Shown: positions 54,266 to 63,694, counted from the stretch's first letter. The stretch: DNA of 64,000 bases from Sphingomonas sp. Leaf407 (GCF_001425385.1 NZ_LMQO01000001.1:1216833-1280832); one strand, 5' to 3'. Notes: a model not told the origin generated them from the sequence alone. A program made the numbers and translations.

Positions 54266-55417
54266 TCAGCGAGTTACGCGGTCGAGCGCGGCGATCTGCG
54301 TCGCCGCCAGCAGGAAGCCGCCGACGCCGTAGAACTGCGTATCGTCGGCCTGCACGCTTTCGGGCCGGTCGCTGACCTGCTGTACCCAGCCCAAGCGGCC
54401 ATCGGGGCGGATCGACCGTTCGAGCGCCGCCCAGCCCGCCCGCGCGACCGGGGCATAGTCGGCGCGGGGCAGCAGCCCGGCATTGACCCCCCATGCCATG
54501 CCATAGGTGTAGAAGGCGGTGCCACTCGATTCGGGTGGCGAATCCTCGGGCGCGAGCAGCGAGGGCGCCCAATAGCCGTCGGGCTTCTGCACGCGCTTCA
54601 GCTTCGCCGCCATCGCGCGGAACAGCGCTTCCATCCGCACCCGGTCGGCGCTGCCCTTCGCCAGCAGCGGAATGGTCCGCGCCATGCCGGCAAAGACCCA
54701 GCCGTTGCCACGGCTCCAAAACTGCTTGCGCTGTTTCGCGTCGCGACGTTCAAAGAAGCGGCTGTCGCGGTAATAAAGCTGCTCGACCGGATCGAGCAGG
54801 AAGTCGGTCGTCGCCCAGAACTCGCGCAACGCGAAGTCGCGATATTTGGGATTGCCGGTCTGGCGCGACAGCTCGGCCAGCGCGGGCGGCGCCATGAACA
54901 GCGCATCGCACCAGCACCAGCGCGTCAGGCATTCGGTATCGCCATAGCCCGATGGCGGCACCGCGAAGGCGAGCGTGGTGACGGCGGGCCGATCGACGAT
55001 ATGGTCGAACGTCGCGGTGGCGGGACCGCGCGCCGCCGGCCCCGCGCCATGCGCCGCGGCCCACAGATAGCTTTGGGTGATGGCGTGATCGTCGGCGAAA
55101 TAGGGCTTCTCGCCCGGCGTCCAGTCATTGGCGCGGCCCATCGCCAGAATCGCGTCGCGGACACGCGGCGGCGCGCCGGCATCGACCAGCGCGGTCATCC
55201 CGACCCAGAACACCGCCTGTTCCCAGGCGCGCGGTTTGCGCGTCTCGCCGGTCGCGCGGCTGACATGCGCCGCGTCGTTCATCCGCGCGAGCTGCCAGTC
55301 GGCCAGCGCCACCGCCCGCGCCAGCGGGGCTGCGCGCTGGTCGGCCGGCGCCACGGCCGGCGGGGGTGCGGCGGAAGCGGCGGGCGATGCGAGGGCGGCG
55401 AGGAAGAGAGCGATCAT
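54266..55417 (-). CDS. GH88/GH105-family unsaturated uronyl hydrolase
   Basis: A 383-residue exported enzyme of the unsaturated rhamnogalacturonyl or glucuronyl hydrolase type that removes the 4,5-unsaturated uronate left by polysaccharide lyases. Signal peptide MIALFLAALASPAASA. Family blocks: RWCWCDALFMAPPALAELSR with the catalytic aspartate, FWSRGNGWVFAGMARTIPLL, PESSGTAFYTYGMAWGVNAGLL and DDTQFYGVGGFLLAATQI. Upstream lies a TTGTCATACAA palindrome. The DUF2264 gene follows in the same operon. Confidence 0.9.
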   Translation of the reverse strand: MIALFLAALASPAASAAPPPAVAPADQRAAPLARAVALADWQLARMNDAAHVSRATGETRKPRAWEQAVFWVGMTALVDAGAPPRVRDAILAMGRANDWTPGEKPYFADDHAITQSYLWAAAHGAGPAARGPATATFDHIVDRPAVTTLAFAVPPSGYGDTECLTRWCWCDALFMAPPALAELSRQTGNPKYRDFALREFWATTDFLLDPVEQLYYRDSRFFERRDAKQRKQFWSRGNGWVFAGMARTIPLLAKGSADRVRMEALFRAMAAKLKRVQKPDGYWAPSLLAPEDSPPESSGTAFYTYGMAWGVNAGLLPRADYAPVARAGWAALERSIRPDGRLGWVQQVSDRPESVQADDTQFYGVGGFLLAATQIAALDRVTR

Positions 55418-55424
55418 CAAGGAA

Positions 55425-55435
55425 TTGTCATACAA
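55425..55435 (-). promoter_or_regulatory. Operator-like palindrome before the GH105 gene
   Basis: TTGT-CAT-ACAA, a perfect 4+4 palindrome eight bases before the GH105 start. TTGT..ACAA sites are typical of FadR-type GntR regulators of uronate genes such as UxuR/ExuR. The regulator is not in the window. Confidence 0.4.
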
Positions 55436-55542
55436 GACGGGATGGCAGTCAATTGCATCGCGTCCGCCCTCCCCCTGCTGGCACATTCGCCCGATGTCGG
55501 CGTATCGTGCCGGTGGGACGATCGACGGCGGGGAGCGGGCGG

Positions 55543-56448
55543 ATGGCGGATTGGACATACGGGCTGGCGATCCTGCCGCTGCTGGTCGCCGGCGGCAGCG
55601 GATCGGCGCAGGTCCCGCCCGGTGGCTATGCCGCGCGGATGATCGACGCACCGCCGCCCGCGCTGAACCTCGATCCCTTCTATCGCCGCCACATCGACGC
55701 GGGCGGCATCCCGATCCTCTCGTCGGCGGCGGTGCCCGACGAGGCGCTGTTGCTGGCGCGCGACATCGCGGTGGCGATGGTCGCCGACCGGCCCGACCTG
55801 CGCCGGGCGATGATCGCCTCGGGCCTTCGCGTGGCGATCATGGGCGTCGACGAAGGCACGCTCGACCTGCCCGAACAGCGCGACTGGAAGAAACCGGCGA
55901 TCGACGATCCGCGCCTGACGATCTGCGAACGCAAGCTCTACCCCGACCGGATCGGCCGGCTGAGCGACCGCGACTATTGGAACAACCGGGCGCGCGGCAT
56001 GGGCGGGCAACTGACCAGCGCCGCGACCGAGAATCTGCTCGGGACGCCCGGCACGCGCTATTATGGCGAGAACATCTTCGTCCATGAATTCTCGCACGCG
56101 ATCCTCGCCGCCGCGCGGACGGCCGATCCGGCGTTCTACGGGCGGGTCGAGGCGGCCTATCGATCGGCGATGGCGAAGGGCATGTGGAAGGGCGAATATG
56201 CCGCCGTCACGCTCGACGAATATTGGGCGGAAGGCACGCAGACCTGGTTCAATTCCAACCGGCTGGCGGTGATCGACGGGCGACGCATCCTGTCACACGA
56301 CGATCTGGCCACCTATGACGTGGCGCTCTTCAACGTGCTGGGCGAGGTCTATGGCACGCGCCACCGCCTGCCCGGCGACGTGTTCTACCAGCATCCGGCG
56401 CGCACCCCGCCGGGGCCGGTCCCCGCCTCGACCGCCGAGGTCTGCTGA
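55543..56448 (+). CDS. Secreted HExxH zinc metalloprotein of unknown family
   Basis: A 301-residue protein with an N-terminal signal (MADWTYGLAILPLLVAGG..SAQ). The zinc site is HEFSH (residues 181-185) in ENIFVHEFSHAILAAA, and a third ligand is probably E226 or E230 in LDEYWAEGTQTWF, the gluzincin arrangement. A GERYYGENIF-like context (TRYYGENIF) precedes it. The ribosome site GGGAGCGGGCGG supports ATG 55543. It is convergent with the GH43 gene (4 bases apart). It is not a peptidase family that I can name; similar HExxH proteins occur in polysaccharide-utilisation loci. Confidence 0.8.
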   Translation: MADWTYGLAILPLLVAGGSGSAQVPPGGYAARMIDAPPPALNLDPFYRRHIDAGGIPILSSAAVPDEALLLARDIAVAMVADRPDLRRAMIASGLRVAIMGVDEGTLDLPEQRDWKKPAIDDPRLTICERKLYPDRIGRLSDRDYWNNRARGMGGQLTSAATENLLGTPGTRYYGENIFVHEFSHAILAAARTADPAFYGRVEAAYRSAMAKGMWKGEYAAVTLDEYWAEGTQTWFNSNRLAVIDGRRILSHDDLATYDVALFNVLGEVYGTRHRLPGDVFYQHPARTPPGPVPASTAEVC

Positions 56449-56452
56449 CCGC

Positions 56453-58039
56453 TCAGCCGCACGCCGGGCTGTCGCCGACCGGCGGCGGTGGCGGTGCGGC
56501 GCGCGGAGCAAGCGCCTCCCATTCCTCGACTGCCAGCCCGGCATGGCGATCCGCCGTGCCCGACGCGACAAGCACCGCGCGCAGGCAGCGGGTGGTGACG
56601 GGCGCAAAGCGCACCGACTGCCATTCGCCGGCGCGGGCGGCGGGCAAGGCGGCGGCGATCCGCTGCCAGCCGTCCCGCCAATATTCCAGGTGCCATGCGG
56701 CCGGCGGAGCCACCCCCTCGACCGCGCCGGCCGGACGATCCGCCCAGAACCGGATGCGGCTGCCATCCAGCGTCACCGCCCGTGGCCAGCGATATTCGAT
56801 CCAGTGCCGTGGCGCGCCGTCCGCGGCCGCGCTGCCCCACAGGTCGGGCGGCAACGGCGCGGCGCGGACGATCCCGTCGTTCAGCGCGCGCAGCCAGTAG
56901 CGCACCGGCACCGGCTCGTTCGACGCATGCGGAGCCGCCCCGCCCGCGATATTGCGCGTCGGCCGGGGCGGCGGGAGCGGCCGCCGGGTCGGCCGGACCG
57001 GACGGATCGCGGCGGGTGTGACGCTGTCGTCCCAGGTCATCCGGTCGATCGCGACGCTGCGCTGGAAATGCCCGCCGCCCACCGCATCGGCGGTGTGATA
57101 GGTCAGATACCATCGCCCCTTGAACGCGACCGCACCGGCATGGCTGGTGGTCGAGCTGACCGGGCGCAGCACGATCCCGCGATAGGTCCATGGCCCGAGC
57201 GGCGTCGGCGCGCTGCCATAGGCGATGCAGGCATGATACAGCGTCGGCGTGCAGGGCGACCCCGGCCCGGCGTTGTTCGCCGCATAGAGCAGATAATAGG
57301 TGCCGCGCCGCTTCATCAGCCACGGCGCCTCGAAGAAGCCGGTAAGCGACGATACCGCGACCGGCGAGCCGATCGGCGTCACCATGTCCGCCGCCAGCTC
57401 GACGCCGCGCAACTGGCCGAAGGTCCCCCAATACAGGAACACCCGCCCGTCGTCATCGACCAGCACCGTCGGATCGATGTTCTGGATGGTATTGGCCACC
57501 GGCAGCGCCTGCGACACGATCGGCCCGGTCGGGTGTGCGTCGCGCCATGGCCCCGGCATCCGATCGGCCACCGCGACGCCGATCGCGAACCGGTCGCGCA
57601 GCGCCGCGTCGCGGGTTTCGACCGGGGCATAGAGATAGAAGCGCCCGTCGCGCCCCTTCACCACCTGCCCGGCATAGGCCCGCCCCGGCATCGCCCAGGC
57701 GAAGACCGCCTCGGGCCGCGCGATCGCCGGATAATGCGTCCAGCGGCCCGACGCCGGATCGCGGGTGGCGAGCGCCTGCCATTCGTTCATGATGAAATCA
57801 TTGACCCCGGGCGGAGCCTCATCACGCCCGGCCCATATCCACAACCGGTCGCCATCGACCAGCGGCGCCGGATCGGTCGAATAGGTCCGTCCATCGGCAA
57901 GGATCGGATTGCCCGGCGCGACCACCGGCCGGGCGGTTTGCGCCGCCAGTCCGGCCGGTAGCAGCATCGCCGTCGCCATGGCCCGGTACCAGCCGGTGTG
58001 CGCGCGCCTTGGCGCAGCTCGATCGATAGCCTGTGTCAC
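56453..58039 (-). CDS. GH43-family glycoside hydrolase with C-terminal accessory domain
   Basis: A ~528-residue exported five-bladed beta-propeller enzyme. Three catalytic carboxylates fit GH43: D in NPILADGRTYSTDPAPLV, D in TIQNIDPTVLVDDDGRVFLYWG, E in LTGFFEAPWLMKRRGTYYLLYA. An accessory beta-sandwich-like domain (about 395-528: YWLRALNDG.., WIEYRWPRAVTLDGSRIRFWAD.., WHLEYWRDGWQRIA) follows a Pro-rich linker. GH43 enzymes are mostly arabinosidases, xylosidases or galactosidases. GTG 58039 has GAGGGGGAG upstream and gives a full signal peptide; ATG 57979 is an alternative. Confidence 0.88.
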   Translation of the reverse strand: MTQAIDRAAPRRAHTGWYRAMATAMLLPAGLAAQTARPVVAPGNPILADGRTYSTDPAPLVDGDRLWIWAGRDEAPPGVNDFIMNEWQALATRDPASGRWTHYPAIARPEAVFAWAMPGRAYAGQVVKGRDGRFYLYAPVETRDAALRDRFAIGVAVADRMPGPWRDAHPTGPIVSQALPVANTIQNIDPTVLVDDDGRVFLYWGTFGQLRGVELAADMVTPIGSPVAVSSLTGFFEAPWLMKRRGTYYLLYAANNAGPGSPCTPTLYHACIAYGSAPTPLGPWTYRGIVLRPVSSTTSHAGAVAFKGRWYLTYHTADAVGGGHFQRSVAIDRMTWDDSVTPAAIRPVRPTRRPLPPPRPTRNIAGGAAPHASNEPVPVRYWLRALNDGIVRAAPLPPDLWGSAAADGAPRHWIEYRWPRAVTLDGSRIRFWADRPAGAVEGVAPPAAWHLEYWRDGWQRIAAALPAARAGEWQSVRFAPVTTRCLRAVLVASGTADRHAGLAVEEWEALAPRAAPPPPPVGDSPACG

Positions 58040-58070
58040 CCGGTTCGCTCCCCCTCGCCAGACCGGTGTA

Positions 58071-58090
58071 GTTCTGTATACGATATAAGG
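58071..58090. promoter_or_regulatory. Divergent promoter/operator region between the GH43 and DUF5695-like genes
   Basis: GTTCTGTATACGATATAAGG includes the palindrome GTATAC and resembles the TTGTCATACAA site of the GH105 gene. It is AT-rich within a 100-base divergent gap and would suit a shared uronate-responsive operator or a -10 element. Only sequence similarity supports this. Confidence 0.4.
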
Positions 58091-58140
58091 AAAGCTGGTG
58101 CGGGTTGATTCGGCCCCGGCCCAAGGGGAAAAGGGTTCCG

Positions 58141-60903
58141 ATGAACATGCTCCGGTCATCGACATGCGCGATGCTGCTGCTGACCGCCGCCGTCCTGCCC
58201 GGTTCGGCGGCGATGGTTGCGGCGCAGGAGCGTGCGGCAACGCCGGTCCATCCGCCGGTCGCCACCACCCCCTATCGCATCGGCAACTTCGCGGTGCGGT
58301 TGCGCAGCGACACGCAGACGCTGGCCAGCCTGCGCCCCGACGCCGATCCGGCGTTCGACTTCGTACCCGCCGCTCGCGAGGCGGAACGGGCGGGTGACGG
58401 CTATGTCCATATCGGCGACCTGCATCTGCGGTTGCGGACGGCAAACGGCGAATGGCGCGATTTCGCCTCGGCCAAGGCACGCCGGCCGATCCATGCGCTG
58501 CCCCTTGCCCCCGGCGTGGTCGCGGCGGCGGACATCACCGCGACCATGGGCGAAGGCATCCCGCTCACCGTCGAACGCCAGTGGATCGATGCCGGTGGCA
58601 TGCTGGTGCTGCGCTTCACGCTCGCCAACCCCGGCACGGTCCCGGTCGAGGTCGGCGCGATGGGCATGCCAATGGTGTTCGACAACATCATCACCGATCG
58701 CAGCCTCGACGAAGCGCATGCGCAGGCCAGTTTCGTCGACCCCTATATCGGGCGTGACGCGGGCTATCTTCAGGTCACGCGGCTGAACGGTGCCGGCCCC
58801 GCTCTGCTCGTCCTGCCCGAAGCCGGCACGCCGCTGGAAGCATGGCGGCCGATCCCGAGCGAAAAGGAGGCGAAGGGCCAGTCGTTCACCGACCGCAGCC
58901 CGCGCGGGCAAACCTCCGAAGGCTTCTACGACTGGACGGTCGCCAGCGCCGCCTATGCGAGCCGCGAATGGGCAAAGGCGGACGACCAATGGAACCGGCC
59001 GACCGGCTTCACCCTTGCGCCCGGCGAACGGCGCAGCTTCGGCGTGCGGCTGGTCCAGTCGCCGACGATCCGCGCGATCGAGACGACGCTTGCCGCCAAC
59101 GCACGGCCGGTGGCGATCGGCGTGCCGGGCTATGTCGTGCCGACCGACCTCGACGCCAGCCTGTTCGTGAAGGCGCCGCAGCCGATCGCGCGGATCACGG
59201 TCGAACCGGCCGATGCGATGACGCTCACCCGCGCCGGCGAGGTGAACGGGTGGCAACGGCTTGCCGTGCGCGGGACCGGCTGGGGCCGGGCGCGGGTGTC
59301 GATCGGCTATGCCGACGGGTCGGTGCAGACGGTCAGCTATTTCGTCACCAAGCCGCTGGATCGGACGATGGCCGATCTCGGCCGCTTCGCGACGACGAAA
59401 CAATGGTTCGAGGGCACGGGCGACCCGTTCGGCCGATCGCCGGCGATCCTGACCTATGACAATGATGCCAAGGCGATCGTGCGCCAGGAACCGCGCGTCT
59501 GGATCGCGGGGATGAGCGACGAGGGCGGCGGCGGAAGCTGGGTCGCGGCGATGATGAAACAGCTCGACCACCCCGACATGGCCGAGGTCGCTAAGCTGGA
59601 ACGGATGGTCGACGAAACCGTGGCCGGCCGGTTGCAGGTCGAGGGCGGCTCGACCGACGGCGCGGTGCGCAAGAGCCTGTTCTATTATGATCCGGCGCTG
59701 CATCCCGGCGCCTATGACCCGGCGGCGAACTGGACGACGTGGACGTCGTGGTCGAAGAAGGATGCGAACGACCTCGGCCGCGCCTATAATTATCCGCATG
59801 TCGCGATCGGCCATTGGGTGCTGTATCGCACCGCGCGCAACCATCCGGGGCTGGTGACGCGGCACGACTGGCGCTGGTATCTCGAGCGCGCCTACGCGAC
59901 GACGGTGGCGATGATGCGCGACGCGCCGCATTACGCCCAGTTCGGGCTGATGGAAGGCGACGTGTTCCTCGACATCCTCCACGACCTGAAGCGCGAGGGG
60001 ATGAGCGTTCAGGCGACCGCGATGGAAGCGCTGATGCGGGGCCGCGCCGATCACTGGAAAACGCTGAAATATCCCTTTGGCAGCGAAATGGCGTGGGATT
60101 CGACCGGCCAGCCCGAAGTCTATGCGTGGATGCGCTATTTCGGACACCAGCCGCAGGCGGATACGACGCGCGAGGTGATCCTCGGTTATGATCCGACGAT
60201 CCCGCACTGGGGCTATAACGGCAATGCCCGGCGCTATTGGGACTTTCTCTATGGCGGCAAGGTGCCCCGGATCGAACGACAGATCCATCATTACGGATCG
60301 ACGCTGAACGCGGTGCCGCTGTTCGATGCGTTCCGGGCGGACCCGGCCGACCTGCACCTGCTGCGCGTCGCCTATGGCGGGTTGATGGGCGGGATCACCA
60401 ACATCGATCGCGACGGCTTTTCGTCCGCCGCCTTCCATGCCGCACCCGACATGCTGAAATGGGACGCCTATTCGGGCGACTATGGCATGGGCCTCTATGG
60501 TCACGCGATCGCGGCGGCGACCTATGTCGTCAACGATCCGACCTTCGGCTGGCTCGCCTATGGCGGCAATCTTGCGCAGGCAAACGGCGCGCTGACGGTC
60601 ACGCCGAAGGACGGCGCGCGCAGCCGGTTGTTCATCGCGCCGGCGAAGGCATGGATCACGCTGGCGGCGGGCAAGATCGCCTCGGCGCGCTATGTGCCCG
60701 CGACCGGGGCGATCACGCTGACGCTCGACCCGGCCGATGCCCATACTCCGGCGGCGCGGCTGATGGTGGAGGCGACCGCACCCGACGCCCTGCCCTATCG
60801 CCCGGTACGCGGTGTGCCGGAGCGCGGCGGCTACACCATCGCGCTCGGCCGGGGCACGACGACCGTGGAACTGCGGACCGGGGCACGCCGCAAAGCCCGT
60901 TGA
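58141..60903 (+). CDS. Large secreted DUF5695-like protein, probable carbohydrate-active enzyme
   Basis: A 920-residue exported protein (signal MNMLRSSTCAMLLLTAAVLPGSAA). The N-terminal half is a beta-rich domain (YRIGNFAVRLRSDTQTLASLRP, FDNIITDRSLDEAHAQASFVDPYIG, DAGYLQVTRLNGAGPALLVLPE). The C-terminal half is helical (HVAIGHWVLYRTARNHPG, WRWYLERAYATTVAMM, WDSTGQPEVYAWMRYFG, YNGNARRYWDFLYGGK, DAYSGDYGMGLYGHA), like an alpha/alpha-toroid. I associate this layout with DUF5695, with moderate certainty. It is divergent from the GH43 gene. A role in polysaccharide breakdown is inferred from its neighbours. Confidence 0.78.
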   Translation: MNMLRSSTCAMLLLTAAVLPGSAAMVAAQERAATPVHPPVATTPYRIGNFAVRLRSDTQTLASLRPDADPAFDFVPAAREAERAGDGYVHIGDLHLRLRTANGEWRDFASAKARRPIHALPLAPGVVAAADITATMGEGIPLTVERQWIDAGGMLVLRFTLANPGTVPVEVGAMGMPMVFDNIITDRSLDEAHAQASFVDPYIGRDAGYLQVTRLNGAGPALLVLPEAGTPLEAWRPIPSEKEAKGQSFTDRSPRGQTSEGFYDWTVASAAYASREWAKADDQWNRPTGFTLAPGERRSFGVRLVQSPTIRAIETTLAANARPVAIGVPGYVVPTDLDASLFVKAPQPIARITVEPADAMTLTRAGEVNGWQRLAVRGTGWGRARVSIGYADGSVQTVSYFVTKPLDRTMADLGRFATTKQWFEGTGDPFGRSPAILTYDNDAKAIVRQEPRVWIAGMSDEGGGGSWVAAMMKQLDHPDMAEVAKLERMVDETVAGRLQVEGGSTDGAVRKSLFYYDPALHPGAYDPAANWTTWTSWSKKDANDLGRAYNYPHVAIGHWVLYRTARNHPGLVTRHDWRWYLERAYATTVAMMRDAPHYAQFGLMEGDVFLDILHDLKREGMSVQATAMEALMRGRADHWKTLKYPFGSEMAWDSTGQPEVYAWMRYFGHQPQADTTREVILGYDPTIPHWGYNGNARRYWDFLYGGKVPRIERQIHHYGSTLNAVPLFDAFRADPADLHLLRVAYGGLMGGITNIDRDGFSSAAFHAAPDMLKWDAYSGDYGMGLYGHAIAAATYVVNDPTFGWLAYGGNLAQANGALTVTPKDGARSRLFIAPAKAWITLAAGKIASARYVPATGAITLTLDPADAHTPAARLMVEATAPDALPYRPVRGVPERGGYTIALGRGTTTVELRTGARRKAR

Positions 60904-60954
60904 GCTTTCCGGCATCCAGCCTATCATTGTGCGACACGAAGGTCCGGGGGTGGC

Positions 60955-62328
60955 GTGGCGATCGACTTGAAGGCGGTGGAAGGGCTTGCCACCGATCAGC
61001 CGTCGCTGAAGGCCGCCGCCGGGCTCGTCAAACCCGGCAAATGGTCGGGCGTGGGCATAAGCGACGATGGCGCGCTGATCTGGGGCGAATGCGCTGGATC
61101 GGGCGCGAACCCGTACCGGGTGATGGCCGACCTGCGTGACCTCGGCAACAAATGCACCTGCCCGTCGCGCAAATTCCCGTGCAAACACAGCCTCGCGCTG
61201 CTGTGGCTCCATGCCGAGGCGATCGTCCCCTTTCCCACCGCCGAGACCCCCGACTGGGTCGGCGACTGGCTGGCCCGGCGACGCGCCCCCTCGACAAAAA
61301 CCGCCGCACCCGCTGCCCCCAAGGACCTCCATGCCGCCCGCACCGTCGACCCCGAACCGGTCGAGGACGCCAGGGCTGATGCGAAGCGCGAGGCCGCCGC
61401 CGTCAAGCGCGCCGGGGATACCGAACGCGCGATCCTCGACGCGCTCGATGCGCTGGAGGGATGGGTCGGCGACCAGTTGCGCCTCGGGCTGGGCGGGTTC
61501 GTCGATGAGGTGACGACGCGCTGTCGCCGGATCGGCGCACGGCTGGTCGACGGCAAGGCGGCAGCGCTCGCCGGCCATATCGACGAACTGCCCGCGCGGC
61601 TGCTGGCGCTGCAACCGGGCGACCGGGTGCGCGGGGCGACGGTCGAGCTTGCGCGGCTGGTGCTGCTCGCCCGCGCCGCTCGCGCGGCTCCGCACGATCC
61701 CGAACTGCGCCGTGCCGTCGCCACCGCCGAGAATCGCGAAACGCTGCTCGCCGACCCGTCCGCGCCGCGCGTGTCGAGCGTGTGGGAAGTCCTCGCCGAG
61801 CGGGTCCACACCCGCCGCGACGGGCTGGTGTCGCAGACGACATGGCTGCTGAACCTTGGCGGCAGCCCGCGCTTCGCGATGCTGCTCGATTTCTTTCCGG
61901 CCAGCGTCGGCCGTCGTGGATCGGTGTTCACGCCGGGCGAGCAATTCCCCGCCGAACTGGTGTTCTATCCGGCGCGCTCGCCACTGCGCGCGCTGCTGCT
62001 CCGGCGCGAGGCCACGCTGATCGACGGTCCGCCGCTCGACTGGCCCGCGATCGACGGCCCGCTCGCCGCCACGCTGACCGACCCGCTGCTCGCCGAGCCA
62101 TGGGCGACCGAACGTCCGGTCCTGCTCCCGCCCGGCCGCATCGGGTTCGACCGGGCCGGCACCGCGTGGTGGCGACAGCGGGATGGCGACCTCTGCCTGC
62201 CGCTCGCCGGCGACGCCGACGGGCTGATCGCCGGCACCGACCTGACCGGTGCCGCCGCGCTATGGTCGGGCAGCCGGATCGATCTGCTGGCGACGCGGAC
62301 GCCATGGGGACGGGTCGATCATGGCTGA
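60955..62328 (+). CDS. SWIM zinc-finger protein
   Basis: A 457-residue cytoplasmic protein. The SWIM motif CxC-x(n)-CxH is NKCTCPSRKFPCKHSLALLWLH (about residues 66-86). A PDWVGDWLARR segment and a long helical part follow, without recognised catalytic motifs. The start is GTG 60955. It overlaps the DUF5691 gene by 8 bases, which itself overlaps an AAA ATPase gene by 4, giving a tight three-gene module. SWIM-DUF5691-MoxR gene sets occur in other bacteria; their function is not established. Confidence 0.88.
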   Translation: MAIDLKAVEGLATDQPSLKAAAGLVKPGKWSGVGISDDGALIWGECAGSGANPYRVMADLRDLGNKCTCPSRKFPCKHSLALLWLHAEAIVPFPTAETPDWVGDWLARRRAPSTKTAAPAAPKDLHAARTVDPEPVEDARADAKREAAAVKRAGDTERAILDALDALEGWVGDQLRLGLGGFVDEVTTRCRRIGARLVDGKAAALAGHIDELPARLLALQPGDRVRGATVELARLVLLARAARAAPHDPELRRAVATAENRETLLADPSAPRVSSVWEVLAERVHTRRDGLVSQTTWLLNLGGSPRFAMLLDFFPASVGRRGSVFTPGEQFPAELVFYPARSPLRALLLRREATLIDGPPLDWPAIDGPLAATLTDPLLAEPWATERPVLLPPGRIGFDRAGTAWWRQRDGDLCLPLAGDADGLIAGTDLTGAAALWSGSRIDLLATRTPWGRVDHG

Positions 62329-63694
62329 CGATATTCTCGACACGCTGGGGCCGGTACTCACCCGCTGGACGATGGGTGGCAGCGCGGCATCGGTCGCGCC
62401 GGACGCATGGCGCGACCTGCTCGGGCAGGACCCGGCCGAAGCCGAATTGCGCCTGCTCGCGCTGTCCGGCCAGTATCTCGGTACGCTCGCCATCGCCGAA
62501 CCCGTGGGCGGGGTCCAACCGCGCGGCGACATCCCGCAACTCGCGCAGCCACCGCTGGCCGATTCGCTGCGGCCGCGCGCGCGGCGGCTGCTCCAGCAAT
62601 TGCGCGACCCGATGCGGCGGCACCTGCTCGACTTCCTCGACGCGCGCGGCCGGACGCTGCATCCCAGCGACTGGTTGCCCAGACCGGGCGACGACGTGCC
62701 CGCCGTCTATGCACCGTGGCAGGACTGGGCATCCGACGCGACGACCGCCGCCGACGGGCTGGACGCCGCAAGCTGGGACCGGCTCGGCCCCGCCGCACGC
62801 CGCGCCGCCTTCACCACGCTGCGCCAGCGCGATCCCGCCGCCGCGACCGCGCTGCTCGCGCAGAAGCTTGGTCAGGAAATCGCCGACCACCGCGTCCGCC
62901 TGATCGAGACGCTGGCGACCGGCCTGTCCGATTCCGACCGGCCGCTGCTCGAAAGCCTCGCCACCGACCGCGCGCCGCGCGTGAAGGCGCTCGCCGCATC
63001 GTTGCTCGCCCGCATGGGGCACGGCGTGACCGGTGGCGAGGATGCCGCTGAACTGGCCGCCTTCCATTCGGTCCAGACGAAGGGGCTGCTGCGTCGGACC
63101 AGAATAGTGGTGCCGCAACCGATCAAGACCCCGGCGCAGTCGACCCGCCGGAGCAATCTGTTCGATCTGGTCGCATTCGACGCCTTTGCCGATGCGCTCG
63201 CCCTGACCGCCGACGGACTGGCCGCGGCATGGGTCTGGCGTGACAACCACCGCAACGATTATGGCTTCGCGTCGATGATCGCCCGCTCCGCCCCCGACCC
63301 GATCATCGTCGCGGTTGTCGACGCGCTGACGACGCCAGACGATATTCATCTGCTGACGGCGCTGTTGCCGCGTCTCGACCAGCGTCAACGCCATGCCATC
63401 GCCACGCGATGGTTACGCACGACGGCCACGAGCTTCATGACCACGCTGTCGATCGCCGGCGGCTGCGGCGCGATCGACGATCCGATGACCACCCCCGCCG
63501 GCACCGCGCTGCTTGCCGCGATCGACGGTGGCGATCCCGCCGCCGAACTGCTGGCGCTCGGCCTGCTCGCGTCGCGCGACGGGGCGGTCCGGGCGCTCGA
63601 CCGACTGGGCCGGGCGGGGCTGATCGCGTCCGACCCCCGGCTCGACATGCTGCGGCTGAACGCCGCGCTCGATGACAGGAGACTGCCCCGATGA
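62321..63694 (+). CDS. DUF5691-family protein
   Basis: A 457-residue protein with HEAT-like alpha-helical character (RRHLLDFLDARGRTLHPSDWLP, LGQEIADHRVRLIETLATGLSDSDRPLLESLATDRAPRVKALAASLLARMGH). The RTLHPSDWLP and HRVRLIETLATGLSD..DRAPRVKALA blocks fit the DUF5691 proteins found beside SWIM and MoxR genes. It has no signal or membrane segment. ATG 62321 overlaps the SWIM gene end; its stop overlaps the ATPase start (ATGA). No enzymatic motif is seen; a scaffold role is inferred. Confidence 0.82.
   Translation: MADDILDTLGPVLTRWTMGGSAASVAPDAWRDLLGQDPAEAELRLLALSGQYLGTLAIAEPVGGVQPRGDIPQLAQPPLADSLRPRARRLLQQLRDPMRRHLLDFLDARGRTLHPSDWLPRPGDDVPAVYAPWQDWASDATTAADGLDAASWDRLGPAARRAAFTTLRQRDPAAATALLAQKLGQEIADHRVRLIETLATGLSDSDRPLLESLATDRAPRVKALAASLLARMGHGVTGGEDAAELAAFHSVQTKGLLRRTRIVVPQPIKTPAQSTRRSNLFDLVAFDAFADALALTADGLAAAWVWRDNHRNDYGFASMIARSAPDPIIVAVVDALTTPDDIHLLTALLPRLDQRQRHAIATRWLRTTATSFMTTLSIAGGCGAIDDPMTTPAGTALLAAIDGGDPAAELLALGLLASRDGAVRALDRLGRAGLIASDPRLDMLRLNAALDDRRLPR

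Noticed and set aside
58156-61944. A 1262-residue open frame antisense to the DUF5695-like and SWIM genes
   Set aside because: It spans two real genes and the gap between them, has no ribosome site and shows the composition of a shadow frame.
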